Shown here: one piece after another, positions 23,607 through 34,522 of the stretch
Numbering within the stretch: the first letter of the stretch is position 1
Layout: the number at the start of each line of letters is the position of its first letter
Origin: Clarireedia homoeocarpa
Lineage: Eukaryota > Ascomycota > Leotiomycetes > Helotiales > Rutstroemiaceae
Direction: 5' to 3'
Assembly (NCBI GenBank): GCA_001465935.1
Contig: LNKV01000006.1
Coordinates: 310,001 to 374,000, forward strand
Length of the DNA: 64,000 nucleotides
Program-made: the position numbers and the translations under genes
Notes under the pieces: generated by a model
What the model was told of the DNA's origin: nothing
What the model saw: only the letters and a program-made list of their open reading frames with translations
Database searches by the model: none

Positions 23607-26416
23607 ATGTTGCTCCTACCCCACCTTCTGCCGCTAGGCTTGTTCCTCAGTGCAGCTCTTGGCCATCGGGTCAATCGACGACAAGGCTCCGTATCCGTAT
23701 CCGAGGATTCATTAGCTGTCGCTTCGGAGTCTGTGGCCATCACAAACGGCCAGTCTCTCAGGACATCTACTGTTCCTCCTGCACCTTTGAAAACAATCGC
23801 CGTCGACAACATTAAGGTACTCGCCAACACTACTGCAGCTAAAGTAGACGGAAAAGCCGTCGTATCTGACACCGCGGAAACCGTCGACTCCAAAGTTCTT
23901 GTTATTGCACGAGATTCTGTCTCTGCATATTCGGTATGGTCCGGCCTCAACGACCTTGGGATTCCCTACCAAACATTAATTGTCCCTTCGAGCGGTGTCA
24001 CTCTACCTCAGCTGAATAGTTCACTGACGACGGGCAACTTCGGTCTTATTGTTGTGCTATCAGAAGTCAGCTATTCTTATCCAAACTTGGGCTACCAATC
24101 AGCGTTGACGAGTGATCAATGGCAACAATTGTACAATTATCAACTTTCATTTCGTGTTCGCATGGTCAGACTGGATTCTTATCCTTCTGCTGCCTTTGGC
24201 ACACAAGCTTTAGGTTCATGCTGCAACGACAAGGTTGAGCAGCTTGTTTCTGTCTCCGATACTTCGGGCTTCCCTAACGCAGGACTTAAGATGTATGTAC
24301 ACCCTGTAATGATGTTTAGTGCGTCTCATGATTGACAAATTTGCAGTGGCGCCGGTGTTAGCACTTTAGGACTGTACCATTATCCTACGCAGATCATCAA
24401 TTCAACTATTGCAAAAGAGTTTCTACAGCTTGGGCCATCTTCAGATGGTCAATACACGAACACGAGCACGGGAGGCGTCATCAACAATATTAATGGTAGA
24501 GAACAGGTCAGTCTAGTCTCTGCACATAAGAGATATACCAAACTAACATTTCTAGATGGTATTTTATGTACCATTCGCCACAGATTGGTCTATGACCTCA
24601 GTCTATCTCCAACATACATGGATTAACTGGGGCACAAGAGGCTTATGTAAGCAATGTTCCCTCATCTTCACGTCCATACTGATCGTTGTAGATGCCGGAT
24701 ATCGAAGAGCAGCACTTTCAACACAAAGTAAGTGTCTTCAGGCCTCACGATGAATATTTGCTAACAAATTAAAAAGTTGATGATATGTTCCTGTAAGCGC
24801 TACGTTCATATGAGACAATTCCGATCTCATTCATGTCTAGAAAAGCCTCAAATCGATAAATATAAACTAACATTCTGTAGTGAATCGGATATTTATCAAC
24901 CTAATGGCACGACCTATCGTATTGGAACGGCAGATTTGGAGGAGCATATTGCCTTCATGAGTACGATCAATAGTAAACTCAATCCTGGGAGTAATTGGTG
25001 GATCGAGATTGGACATAATGGAAATGGAAACATTGAACAATCCGATAACGCGGATTCAACTGGTCGGGTGAGCCTTCCCAATCACTTTTGAAGTCCTCAA
25101 AAAGTGTCGTGAAGTACGTACATCAGATGCTAATCGCATGGTAGCTCTGCCGGCCTGGAGCCATCGAATATGGCAATCAGATAGACACTCCATTGGAATG
25201 GGTCAAGCCCCCCGGAACCGGGACTAATCTTTGGCCTGCGAGCCCAAGCATCTATCCAAACTATACAGCTGCCTGTCTCAACAACGATGCACTGAAAATA
25301 TGGTGGGCCACTCCCTCGAATCTTAATGCTTTCAGTCATGTGAGCCACACTTTTACTCATGAAGATCAAAACAATGCAACGTATGCGGACGTCTTCAAGG
25401 AGATCTCGTGGAATCAAGCTTGGTTAGCTGCGTCTGGAATCGCTTCTGCAGCAAAATTCAGTCCAAAGGGATTAATTCCTCCTGCGATTACTGGTCTTCA
25501 CAACGGTGATGCTCTTCGAGCTTGGTCTGAAAATGGCATCACCCATGCCGTGGGCGATAACACAAGACCTGCACTTCTGAATACGGTCAGTCAAAAATTT
25601 AATATGATATCGACACAAACGAGTGCTGACCAATTTGCAGATCAATGAGCATTGGCCCTTGATATCAACAGTTGCAGCAAATGGCTTTGATGGAATTCAA
25701 ATCACCCCTAGATGGGCTACAAACATTTACTACAACTGCGATCTTCCAGGCTGCACCGTGGCCGAATGGATCAACACGTCTGCTGGATCCGGAGACATCA
25801 ATACTCTTCTGAACATCGAGAAACAGACCAACGTTCGGCATTTGCTTGCACTGCATCATGATCCCTTCATGTTCCATCAGGCTAATCTGCGCTACACGGG
25901 GGCCGCGTCATTCACAATCAATAGTGTCACATCCACACTCTCTCTGTTCCAGGCATGGGTTGAGACTGTGACACAAGAGTTCGTTCGACTGTAAGTCAAT
26001 TTTTACTCCCCGAAACCAACGGTTTGATCTAACATTTCCAAGGGTGGATTGGCCTCTGCTTAGCTATAAACACGACGATGTAAGTAACTGGTTCATTGTC
26101 ATTGCCGGCTCAATTCTAAGCACGCAGCTAATCAATGTCACAGATTGCAACACTCTTTTCCGACCGTATGGCCCGTGATGCGTGTAACCCGGGTTTATCA
26201 TATGAAATTGACACCACTGCCGGGACTGTTACTGCTGTGACTGTCACCGCAAATGGTAACACATGCTCTGTCCCCATTCCAGTCACATTCCCGGGGTCTG
26301 TGACTGATACACAGGGAGCAACTACCGAGCAAGTTGGTAATGATCCTTTGACGCTGTGGGTCAAGATGTCAGGTCAACCTGTCAAGTTCACCCTCAGCAC
26401 ACCCATCCCATTGTAA
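23607..26416 (+). CDS. agd3: Secreted galactosaminogalactan deacetylase (Agd3-like, CE18)
   Basis: Removes acetyl groups from GalNAc in GAG outside the cell, giving a cationic, adhesive polymer. Ten exons, 23607-24292, 24347-24506, 24556-24646, 24692-24727, 24777-24792 (16 bases), 24881-25067, 25145-25585, 25641-25990, 26043-26079 and 26144-26416, give 758 residues, all junctions in phase. Residues 1-20 (MLLLPHLLPLGLFLSAALGH) are a signal peptide; a low-complexity linker and the N-terminal beta domain (KVLVIARDSVSAYSVW) follow. The metal site of the NodB-like fold is visible: QIDDMFL with Asp326-Asp327, assembled across two tiny exons, and HVSHTFTHE with His at 457, 460 and 464. Further family text is WWIEIGHNGNG, GDNTRP and LLALHHDPFMFHQAN. 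It diverges from gtb3 and is followed by ega3 on the same strand. Confidence 0.92.
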
Positions 26417-28366
26417 TACTCCAGAGTGGAACCCTCTTCGCTCTGAGAATGGGAAGTGCGAGGACCCGAGCATCACTAGCTCTCTCTGTCTCATTGAAAT
26501 TTTTTTCATTCTTCTCTCGATGACGCGTCGGCCGTCGCCGAGACCTTTTGGTTCGAGAAATTTGGTTCTTCCTAACTACTTAAAAGAGGATTATGAGCCG
26601 GCAGATATAGTAAAATAGTTTCCTTATATCTAGGATGAATTCCATATTATGTCGATCATCAATTACCACCTTCTATTCTACCATCTAAAGTGAATTAAGC
26701 ATTCCAAAAGAGCCTAATTTATGAGCTTCAATAGCCAAAATTAACCCCTACAATAAACAACAGTTAGCTGTGAGAATACTTACCACGTACCTACTACATC
26801 AAGAGTGCCAAGTCTGCGCGAGCTACCGAACACACCAGCGACCTGATATTTTTTTGAACCCTAAATTGCCTGTCGATCACTTACCAAGCACTGAAAGTTC
26901 TCGCTATGTGTGCTAAGATCAGCGAAATGGGGTCCACCCACATTTCCTGCCAGAGTATGTCCGAACCGTAATCCTCGAGTGATACAACATATATCAATCC
27001 AATCGCGCCACATCAAACCGTGTTAACCGAGCCGAACAATCCATGGGCTACGATCCGAGACTACCTAGCCCCTCGTACCCTTGTATATATCTTATCCCAG
27101 TGTTAGTTCCCCGCAAAGCCAATCACTGTCCTTGTTCCTGCACCCCGCCTCCTTCCGATACGACCCTGTCGAGTTGTCGGATAACTAATTCGACTTTTGG
27201 GTCTCCGCACGGCAGGTAGGACATGCTGTGGCTTGCTTACTGAATTTGGTCTCGTATCTTATCGTTTTCGCACCTACCCCTCGTGGTAGGTAGGTAGGTA
27301 GGTAGGTAGGTAGGTAGGTAGATTTGTTTTTGCTATGATTTTGTGTATCGGATGAAGGTTGCATCATAGATGTAGGAAGGTCTATTTTCGTCTCCACATG
27401 ATCTATCTAGACAGGCCACAACGTTGAGCCGACGCACAGGAGAGACAAGCAGGAGAGACCAAAACAAACGTATACGAAGTTCACAGCCATCCTGTCGCAA
27501 CACCACATTGCTACATGATCCACAAATGTTAGCCGTCGGTGAATGGATTTTCATCGATGGACTCGTCGTACAATCACACAATCCGACGTGAATCTTACGA
27601 TTGAAATTTCAACATCCAGCTCACACATTCGGCTGTGGAACAGTACGGTAGTATTGATGACCCTTCAAAACCCGCCTCCACCACGTCCGCTAACGCCTTA
27701 AATACAACCACACCATGAATACAACCACTCCGAAAATCCCAAGGTCTTGAAAAGGGAACATACAAAGATACCCAGGCAGGGTCCAAGGAGACACAAATTA
27801 TGCTAAAGCTGACGTATTCAGTCAAAAGCGACCTACATATTAATTGGGATGACATTCGATTTGGGAGTTTCAGCTCATGGTGAGTGGAGGCTGTCGTGGG
27901 CCTATTCTCAAGATTTCCTTCAATGACCAGAATATTGAAAATTCACTGCGGTCAGGCTAGGCATCACACGTAGAATAGTAGGATAGGCTGATCTGGTCGA
28001 AGCATTCAGCGCGTTGGCTGAGGCTGTGCTGTGCTGTGGTTCCGGGCGGGCGGTGCATAACTTCTGCTTCTACCGTTTTCTTTCTCGCGTCCTTTACTAT
28101 ATCTATCCACCTACTGTATATGATTTGAGCTTTTAGTACGATACGTACGACCCATCTTTATATCCAGGCTTGATGAGAGAGAAGCTGCAGTAGACTATTT
28201 GCCACACAGCTGCGACAACCAAAAGAAAAAGGAAAAAACCATTACATGTCAATCCACTACTTATCTCATACACTCAGACAAGGCCCCAACCCTCATCGCA
28301 TCCCCCTCTTTTATTCCCAAAGGAGCCTCATAGTCCTCTGCGCATCGGCGTTTACAAACTATTAAC
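26417..28366. other. Intergenic region with TAGG microsatellite
   Basis: About 1.95 kb between agd3 and ega3, both on the plus strand. No convincing gene. It holds the agd3 terminator region, a tetranucleotide repeat at 27285-27321 and, at its right end, the ega3 promoter. Confidence 0.6.
27285..27321. repeat. (TAGG)n tetranucleotide repeat
   Basis: About nine perfect TAGG units in a row, about 1 kb upstream of ega3. A fast-changing microsatellite, useful as a strain marker. Confidence 0.9.
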
Positions 28367-29416
28367 ATGTCATCCGGAGGGATATTCAAGACACCACTAA
28401 CAACAAAAACACAAACCAAGATGAACACCGACGAGGAAGCATCACCGCATCGCAAACCAATACCTGTCACTACTTCTAACCCGCACAAGATTTTTACCAG
28501 GAAATGCAACATCATCCTGGCGCTGATATTCCTCTTCATTCTTGGGATTGCCTTGGCACTGGGCTTGACATTTAGTCTTCGGAAAAAAGACCATCACGAT
28601 GGTGGTGGTGATGATACGAATCCTTCTACTCCCACACCTCTCCCGATCCCCCCTACCAATGCATCATTCTGGACCCCAAATCTCAATACGACCTCATCCA
28701 ATACCTGGAACATCAATCTCCTAACGCCGCTTGATCCCAGCAACATCTACGCCAACACAACAATCTACGATATTGACCTCTTCCTCTCGGCGAATACCAC
28801 TCCCTCCATAATCCGTACCTTACATACCCAAGGCCACAAAGTAATATGCTATTTCTCCGCGGGTACAATCGAGAACTTCCGACCCGACGTGTCTCTCTTT
28901 AAACCCTCCGATTACGGATCACAGCTCCCAGACTGGCCCAACGAGCACTGGGCCAACATCAGCTCACCCAGCGTCCACAACGTGATGCTCTCCCGCCTCG
29001 ACCTCGCCGCCAACCAATCCTGCGACGCCGTCGACCCGGATAACACCGACGGGTACTCCAACTCCAACGGGCTCCATCTCACGGAAGCGGATTCCATCGC
29101 CTATATAAAATGGCTCGCCGCTGAAGCCCACGCACGCGGCCTCGCTATCGGCCTCAAGAACAGCGGCGAGATTATTAATCAAGTGCTTAGCGACGTGCAG
29201 TTTGCCGTCAACGAGCAGTGCGTGCAGTACGATGAATGCGTGACCTGGCAGCCGTTCGTCAGCGCAGACAAGCCCGTATTCAACATCGAGTATCCACACA
29301 ACGCGCCTTCCATCAGCCAGACGCAGCGGAACGACGTATGCGGAGACAAGCAGGCCGCGGGCTTCTTCACCATCATGAAAAAGATGGACCTGGATGATTG
29401 GGTAGAGGACTGCTGA
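28367..29416 (+). CDS. ega3: Membrane-anchored endo-alpha-1,4-galactosaminidase (Ega3-like, GH114)
   Basis: Single exon, 349 residues. A 46-residue cytosolic tail precedes one membrane segment at about 47-70 (NIILALIFLFILGIALALGL), a type II anchor placing the enzyme outside. A Pro/Thr linker leads to the GH114 barrel: WNINLLTPLD, YDIDLFLS, VICYFSAGTIE, AVDPDNTDGYSN, GLAIGLKNSGEI and PVFNIEYPHN, the last containing the Glu and AVDPDN the Asp that match conserved acids of the family. In A. fumigatus Ega3 cuts GalN-rich parts of GAG and is thought to prevent harm from polymer held at the membrane or to release it. An in-frame Met at residue 19 is an alternative start. Position between agd3 and sph3 is the same as in the Aspergillus cluster. 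Confidence 0.92.
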   Translation: MSSGGIFKTPLTTKTQTKMNTDEEASPHRKPIPVTTSNPHKIFTRKCNIILALIFLFILGIALALGLTFSLRKKDHHDGGGDDTNPSTPTPLPIPPTNASFWTPNLNTTSSNTWNINLLTPLDPSNIYANTTIYDIDLFLSANTTPSIIRTLHTQGHKVICYFSAGTIENFRPDVSLFKPSDYGSQLPDWPNEHWANISSPSVHNVMLSRLDLAANQSCDAVDPDNTDGYSNSNGLHLTEADSIAYIKWLAAEAHARGLAIGLKNSGEIINQVLSDVQFAVNEQCVQYDECVTWQPFVSADKPVFNIEYPHNAPSISQTQRNDVCGDKQAAGFFTIMKKMDLDDWVEDC

Positions 29417-31204
29417 AAAAAACGTAGAAGCGGGGCTTGGCATGTGTTGGGTTGGGCGCCCGCAATAGGTTGAGCATGCTTTAGCCTGAATCCGCAATAC
29501 GATGTGGCTGGGCAAAGCACCTTTTCGTGTCACCACCCAGAACGATGCGTTTCGCTCGGTGCCGCATTTAGTAGCTATGGCGTGGTTGTTTCGCCTTTAT
29601 AATCTGCATTGTGTGATAGATTAAGATAATTCCACTTCCCACCTGCCCGCTCAGAGTCAGACTACATGGCACTATACGATTGTATCGCACTAGACAGTTT
29701 GCATGTCAGTGCAAATAAGGTTCACACCAAGCTCCACCCGCGCTAAACAGCCCGCAGCGAATACAACCAAAATTTATATCAATCTATCTATCCGTGCTTA
29801 TTCCGCGCGTACACACGTGAATGTGGTTTCATCGGACTATATCCTCTCGTCTCGTCTCTGCACATTACTTTGCAGCCTGCGTTGCGTGTGTACATCAGAG
29901 ATACATCGTCTCAGGAAATATATTAAAAAAATATACAGGTGTGGAGACATCCCTGTGCAGATCGACGATTCTTTGACACATAGAAACCAGGCCCCCCGGC
30001 CCACGCTTATATGAATAACACATCGGCAGATTGACGTGCTTAGAAAAGCGAAATGCCAGCTTTTCTTTTCACACTCACCGCCAAGCAGCACTTGCCCGTT
30101 TGGAAACGAATCGAACCGCCAGGTCGAGCTTTCGAACCGCCAGGTCGAGCTTTCGGACCTGATTGTGGAGCATGATGTGCATGAGCCCTACTAAGCTGCA
30201 TAGTCCACCTCCCCGGGTGTTCAGATGGGTTTGCCCCGGCTACCCACCTGCCGATGCGATTGAGCTGCTCTTGCTGCATGTAAATATTGATTTTATACAA
30301 GACATGAGTTATCCAAAGAGGAGGGAGTGGGGCCATTGTAATCACGAGCAACTTTTCTTTTTTGTTTGGTATACGTTGCTTCAATATAACTGGTCTGCGC
30401 CGTTTGCAGGAACCATGTCCGCACGTACTTTTGTACCTTGGGCCTTCCAATCGTGGGGCAGCACCCCCCCTCGCTGCAGGATGATTAACAGCACAGCACA
30501 GCACAGCACACGGAAGATGTGTTGCGTTGCTGAGCTGCAACTACTCAGCTACCGTAGTTGGTAGCCGATTTATCCCAGCTCCATTTGTTGTATTGTTATT
30601 ACCCAGGTTTAGCAGCACGAGAAAAAAACGAATTATTAAGACAAGATAAAATATTCTAGAGACTGAACGGACTTTGTACAATATAACATCCAAATGACAC
30701 AAGTCATGGCGGAAATCAGGCCCGGTAAGCAAATTGACTTGTCCTTGGACCCATTCCTGCTGAACTGAACGAGCCGTCCCATGTATACACAAGCCCTTGG
30801 GGAAAAAAAACTCGTACCGGGATACGAGCGAGTGGGCGCATAGGTTGCCGTCTCACCACATGTATCTCTGCCCGAGAAATTCCCGAGACTACGCCTGGAA
30901 GAGCCAAGATCTCAAAGATCAGATACATGGTAACCTTCTCGAAGCCACAGAGATATTTTCCACCAACCTTGCCAGATCTTAAAAAAGATTTATAAAAATA
31001 AAAATAAAAATAAAAACCCCTACGAACCGGAACTAGTAAAGAGCGCTGCCGTTTCGGCCATGATGCATTCATTCCACAAGAAGGATCCAAGATCATGGCT
31101 CAAGCGAACATAGGCATCTATCCATTTTTCTCAGTCCCGAAATATAGTATACTAACGTAGTGGTCTATGTTGCAGCATTGAGCTAGAAATGAAAGGCTAA
31201 GCAC
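29417..31204. other. Intergenic region between ega3 and sph3 with short repeats
   Basis: About 1.8 kb between the convergent 3' ends of ega3 (+) and sph3 (-). No convincing gene; a minus-strand open frame of 166 codons at 30040-30540 overlaps tandem repeats and has no protein character. Repeats: two 21-base units at 30112-30153, four GCACA units at 30491-30510, and AAAAAT units near 30984-31016. Confidence 0.55.
30112..30153. repeat. Two identical tandem 21-base units
   Basis: CGAACCGCCAGGTCGAGCTTT is present twice with no gap. Simple duplication between ega3 and sph3. Confidence 0.9.
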
Positions 31205-32112
31205 TCATGGCTCGCCTCGGAAATCCTTCTCATCGCAGAGATTGATCGCTTGGATGAATTGATCCCAATGTTCCCCCAAACTGGTGTAGAGGTTTGAAGT
31301 TTGACTAGTGATGAAGACCGTTCCAACAAGTGGTTCAAGTTGCTTGATCTGAGATGCTACATCGGAAGATGCAGTCATCAAAGAATCCGGTACAGAATGC
31401 ATTATACATGCCAGTCGTTCTGGAACCACTTCGAGCTTCGAGAGAGCCTCTTCACACCTTTGTTCAATGTATGTCTGGTGACTTGCTTCAAAAACCACAG
31501 CAATGTCCGGCAAACACGGTCCTCTCATTAATCGCCAGTGGGGAACTGTCCCCGGGTTGTTAATAGTCTGTTTTTGAGACATCGGTTAGCTTTCAGCTGT
31601 ATTTTAAATTCAATAATTATTCCTTACTAGACGCTCAACTCCGAACCCAGAGTTACCTTTTACCAAGGAATTGATGCTTCTGAGGAAGGAAGCATTGGCT
31701 GAAGTCCATTGATTTGGGGTCTCATCGAAGAAGATGCCTCGGATGCCGAGTTCATTACCATCAAGCCTCCATCGGGCGTAGATTAAAACATCTTCTAGAA
31801 CGGCGGAATATTGCCTGGTTGCATATGCAGTGGATACATAACCGACTACAACGGCATTAGGGTGGGAATTTAACTTTCGTATATCTCTGGAATAATTATC
31901 GTCCAGCAATACCCCTGGGCCATTGTGAGGATTGACCACGATGATGAATTTGACCGTCGGGTACGTCGAGATGCTGTTTCTTCAGTCAGCCTCCATATCA
32001 ATATTCTCGGGTTATTTCCCCACCCCTTAACTAACCTTCGAAGTAACCCGTCCCATGCACCTGGCGATGGGTAAATGTAAAGGGGAACAATGATATTCAT
32101 CTTCGTAAGCAT
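31205..32112 (-). CDS. sph3: Spherulin-4-like glycoside hydrolase (Sph3-like, GH135)
   Basis: Sph3 cleaves GalNAc-containing stretches of GAG and is required for polymer production in A. fumigatus. Three exons, 32112-32036, 31973-31628 and 31567-31205, give 261 residues in phase. The TIM-barrel strands are clear: NIIVPLYIYPSPGAW, FIIVVNPHNGPG (36-46), VVVGYVSTAYATR, GIRGIFFDETPN with Asp109-Glu110 at the conserved catalytic position, VFEASHQTY and ACIMHSVP. Odd point: the first barrel strand starts at residue 6 or 7, so this model has no signal peptide or membrane anchor, whereas the Aspergillus protein has an N-terminal membrane segment. I found no good upstream exon that supplies one within the 416 bases before uge3. 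A second in-frame Met is at residue 5. It diverges from uge3. Confidence 0.88.
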
Positions 32113-32528
32113 TATCGAGGTAGGATGACTAGGAGACTCCGCCGGAGATAGAGGGTTTGATGATGAAAAGTAATTCGAGCGCCTGAAGTGCTGTAACCCA
32201 ACTTCCTCTTATGCTGAGAACTGTAGCGCGCTCCACCTAAAGAAGGAAGGCCTAGAAGCCTCTATATTGAAAACCTCCCACACGGCTGACTGGCTGAATT
32301 CGGATGACTGGAAGCCAGAATTGTATTCCAGCACCGATGAAATCGTGTGGCCCAATATGGCGCGCAAGAGAATCACGTTATTGCGTGGGTAGTTGCAAAG
32401 AGGTAATGGTATATGCGTAGGACTCCAAATTAACTTGGCATACTCAAGTATAATATGAAGTAGTTCGGTCTTAGGAAGAACACAATCCAAACGTTTTACC
32501 TTATTCCTACTAGGATCCAATCATCACT
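32113..32528. promoter_or_regulatory. Bidirectional promoter region of sph3 and uge3
   Basis: Only 416 bases separate the divergent start codons of sph3 (-) and uge3 (+), so both promoters and both 5' leaders must lie here. A 103-codon minus-strand open frame fills much of it but looks spurious. Confidence 0.65.
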
Positions 32529-33860
32529 ATGCCTTGTTCCACAAGCTCGGGAGCCTCGTCTCCAGCAAGACCCTCTTCCAGCAACGAGACAAATCCTCTC
32601 GGTACACCGTTGACAGAAAGATCCCTATTATTCGACGACGATGATATCGATGCAGCGGTTCGACAGTCTATGACTGATCGTTTTATATTGGTAGTCGGTG
32701 GCTGCGGATTCATTGGCTCCCATACCGTGTGGGAACTTGCTAAAGCCGGCTATAACGTGAGATCCCGCTTCGCTAGTTCTCGACACGATAGCTAACCAAA
32801 TATGTAGGTGGCTGTGGTCGACAACCTAAGCAATTCATTCATACAAGTTTTTGAGAGAATAGAGCTAATGGTTGATTACCATTATGCCCAAAGCAAGCAT
32901 GGGCAGCGTCCAACGCTCAAATTTCATCAATCAGACTTCCGAGATATCAACAAGATGACGGCAATCCTTCAAGAGTACGACTATCCTTTGAGCTTTGAAT
33001 CCAGCTCGGACACTTTATGCAACGATCAGCGTTCCAGAATCTCTGGTGTGATTCATTTCGCAGCGTACAAAGCGGTTGAAGAAAGCATCCAACAGCCGCT
33101 GAAGTACTACTCGAACAACGTCGGTGGCCTAATCGACTTCTGTTCTTTGTTAGGCGATTTCGGTATCAAAAAACTTGTATTCAGTTCATCAGCTACAGTG
33201 TACGGAACTATCGCTGACAGCGGAATGCCTCTCCACGAAGACTTTGTAGACGCGTCTGGTTGCACTGGTCTTACAAATCCATATGGACGCACCAAATGGA
33301 TGTGCGAAGCAATCTTGAGTGACCTCGCGAAGTCCGATCCAGATTGGGAAATCACTGCTCTGCGCTACTTCAATCCCATCGGATGCGACGAGTCCGGACT
33401 TCTGGGTGAAGATCCGCGAGTCGCTGCGACCAATCTGATGCCCGTCGTGCTGCGAGTGCTCACTGGAGCATTATCATCGCTGAGCGTGTATGGCAGCGAT
33501 TATGACACTGTTGACGGCACAGCTGTGAGAGATTATATTCACGTTACAGATCTTGCGCGTGGACACTTGGCTGCTCTCGATAATGGGCCAAGTGGTGGTT
33601 TCAGGGTGTACAATCTTGGAACTGGTCGGGGCTATTCGGTTCTGGAAGTCGTCACCGCAATGGAGCATGCAACGCGCAAAGCAGTGCCTGTAAAAATTGT
33701 TGGCCGAAGAGGTGGTGATGTCGGGAAGTGTGTAGCTTTATCCAGCAAGGCAGAGATGGAATTGATGTGGAAGACCGAAAAGAGTCTTGCGATGTGTTGC
33801 GGGGACCTGTGGCGTTTCCTCGAGACTTCCGCGAACGCGGTCAAGGAGAAAGTGTGTTGA
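32529..33860 (+). CDS. uge3: UDP-glucose/UDP-GlcNAc 4-epimerase of the GAG pathway (Uge3-like)
   Basis: Interconverts UDP-Glc/UDP-Gal and UDP-GlcNAc/UDP-GalNAc in the cytosol, supplying both donor sugars of galactosaminogalactan. Two exons, 32529-32756 and 32808-33860, give 426 residues. The short-chain dehydrogenase fold is clear: NAD-binding GGCGFIGSH at 57-65, VAVVDNLSNS at the second strand, VIHFAAYKAV, FSSSATVYG with the catalytic Ser/Thr, YGRTK at 235-239 giving the Tyr-x3-Lys pair, RYFNPIG and AVRDYIHVTDLA. The first 48 residues are a Ser/Thr-rich then acidic extension (LLFDDDDIDAA) that precedes the fold. A housekeeping Gal-pathway epimerase is the alternative, but position next to sph3 in a GAG cluster favours the Uge3 role. 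Confidence 0.92.
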
Positions 33861-34522
33861 TAGGCGGTGAGCGGTGGGATAATTTTCGGTGAATCTATCC
33901 TTTGTATGCTTTATTTTTTGTTTTTTTTTTCAAAAGCTAGGTGGTGTGCTCATATATCCATCATTAATTGTTGTTGAATCAATCCACGAGATATGATGTC
34001 TTTTCGCGACGATAAGGAAGCTTACGTGTGAATCACATGATTGAAAACGTGACTTTTTTGAAATTTGAGGGGAAGGGACGACGTGATGCAAGCCATCTGC
34101 ACTTTTAAGTTTTCTTACGCCCATATATGAGCAAAACATAAGCTCAGAGCGAGTAACGTTGCTTGTGAATACGGGGTAACCATTACATGAAGCAACGATA
34201 ATCGAAGCGACCTAAAGTGACCTTTGATGTAACCAAACTCTCGTAATGATAATCGCTGACAGTATGTGGGCAACAGCTTCGACGATCGAAAATAGTCTTC
34301 ATTGAGCTACAGATATTTACACATTGAGGGGTATCATTTTCCTGCTCCAACTTCCACATGACTACCCATATTTGTCTTCGCCATGCAATGCAACAAAACG
34401 CAGCAAGTAAAATAACATAACCTATAATACAGATCATCAAATGTATACACCATGCAATTTGTTTACTCCATCTGCTTACATGCACATGACTCATGTGCTT
34501 CATATCTCACGGGCGGAGTTCC
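33861..34522. other. Intergenic region between convergent genes
   Basis: About 0.66 kb between the stop codons of uge3 (+) and the Leu-Trp repeat gene (-). It should hold both 3' ends; a T-rich stretch lies near 33911-33930. No gene seen. Confidence 0.65.

Noticed and set aside
30040..30540. 166-codon minus-strand frame between ega3 and sph3
   Set aside because: Overlaps two tandem repeats and has no folded-protein character.
32209..32520. 103-codon minus-strand frame as a missing N-terminal exon of sph3
   Set aside because: It contains no hydrophobic helix or signal peptide and no good splice path into sph3 exon 1.
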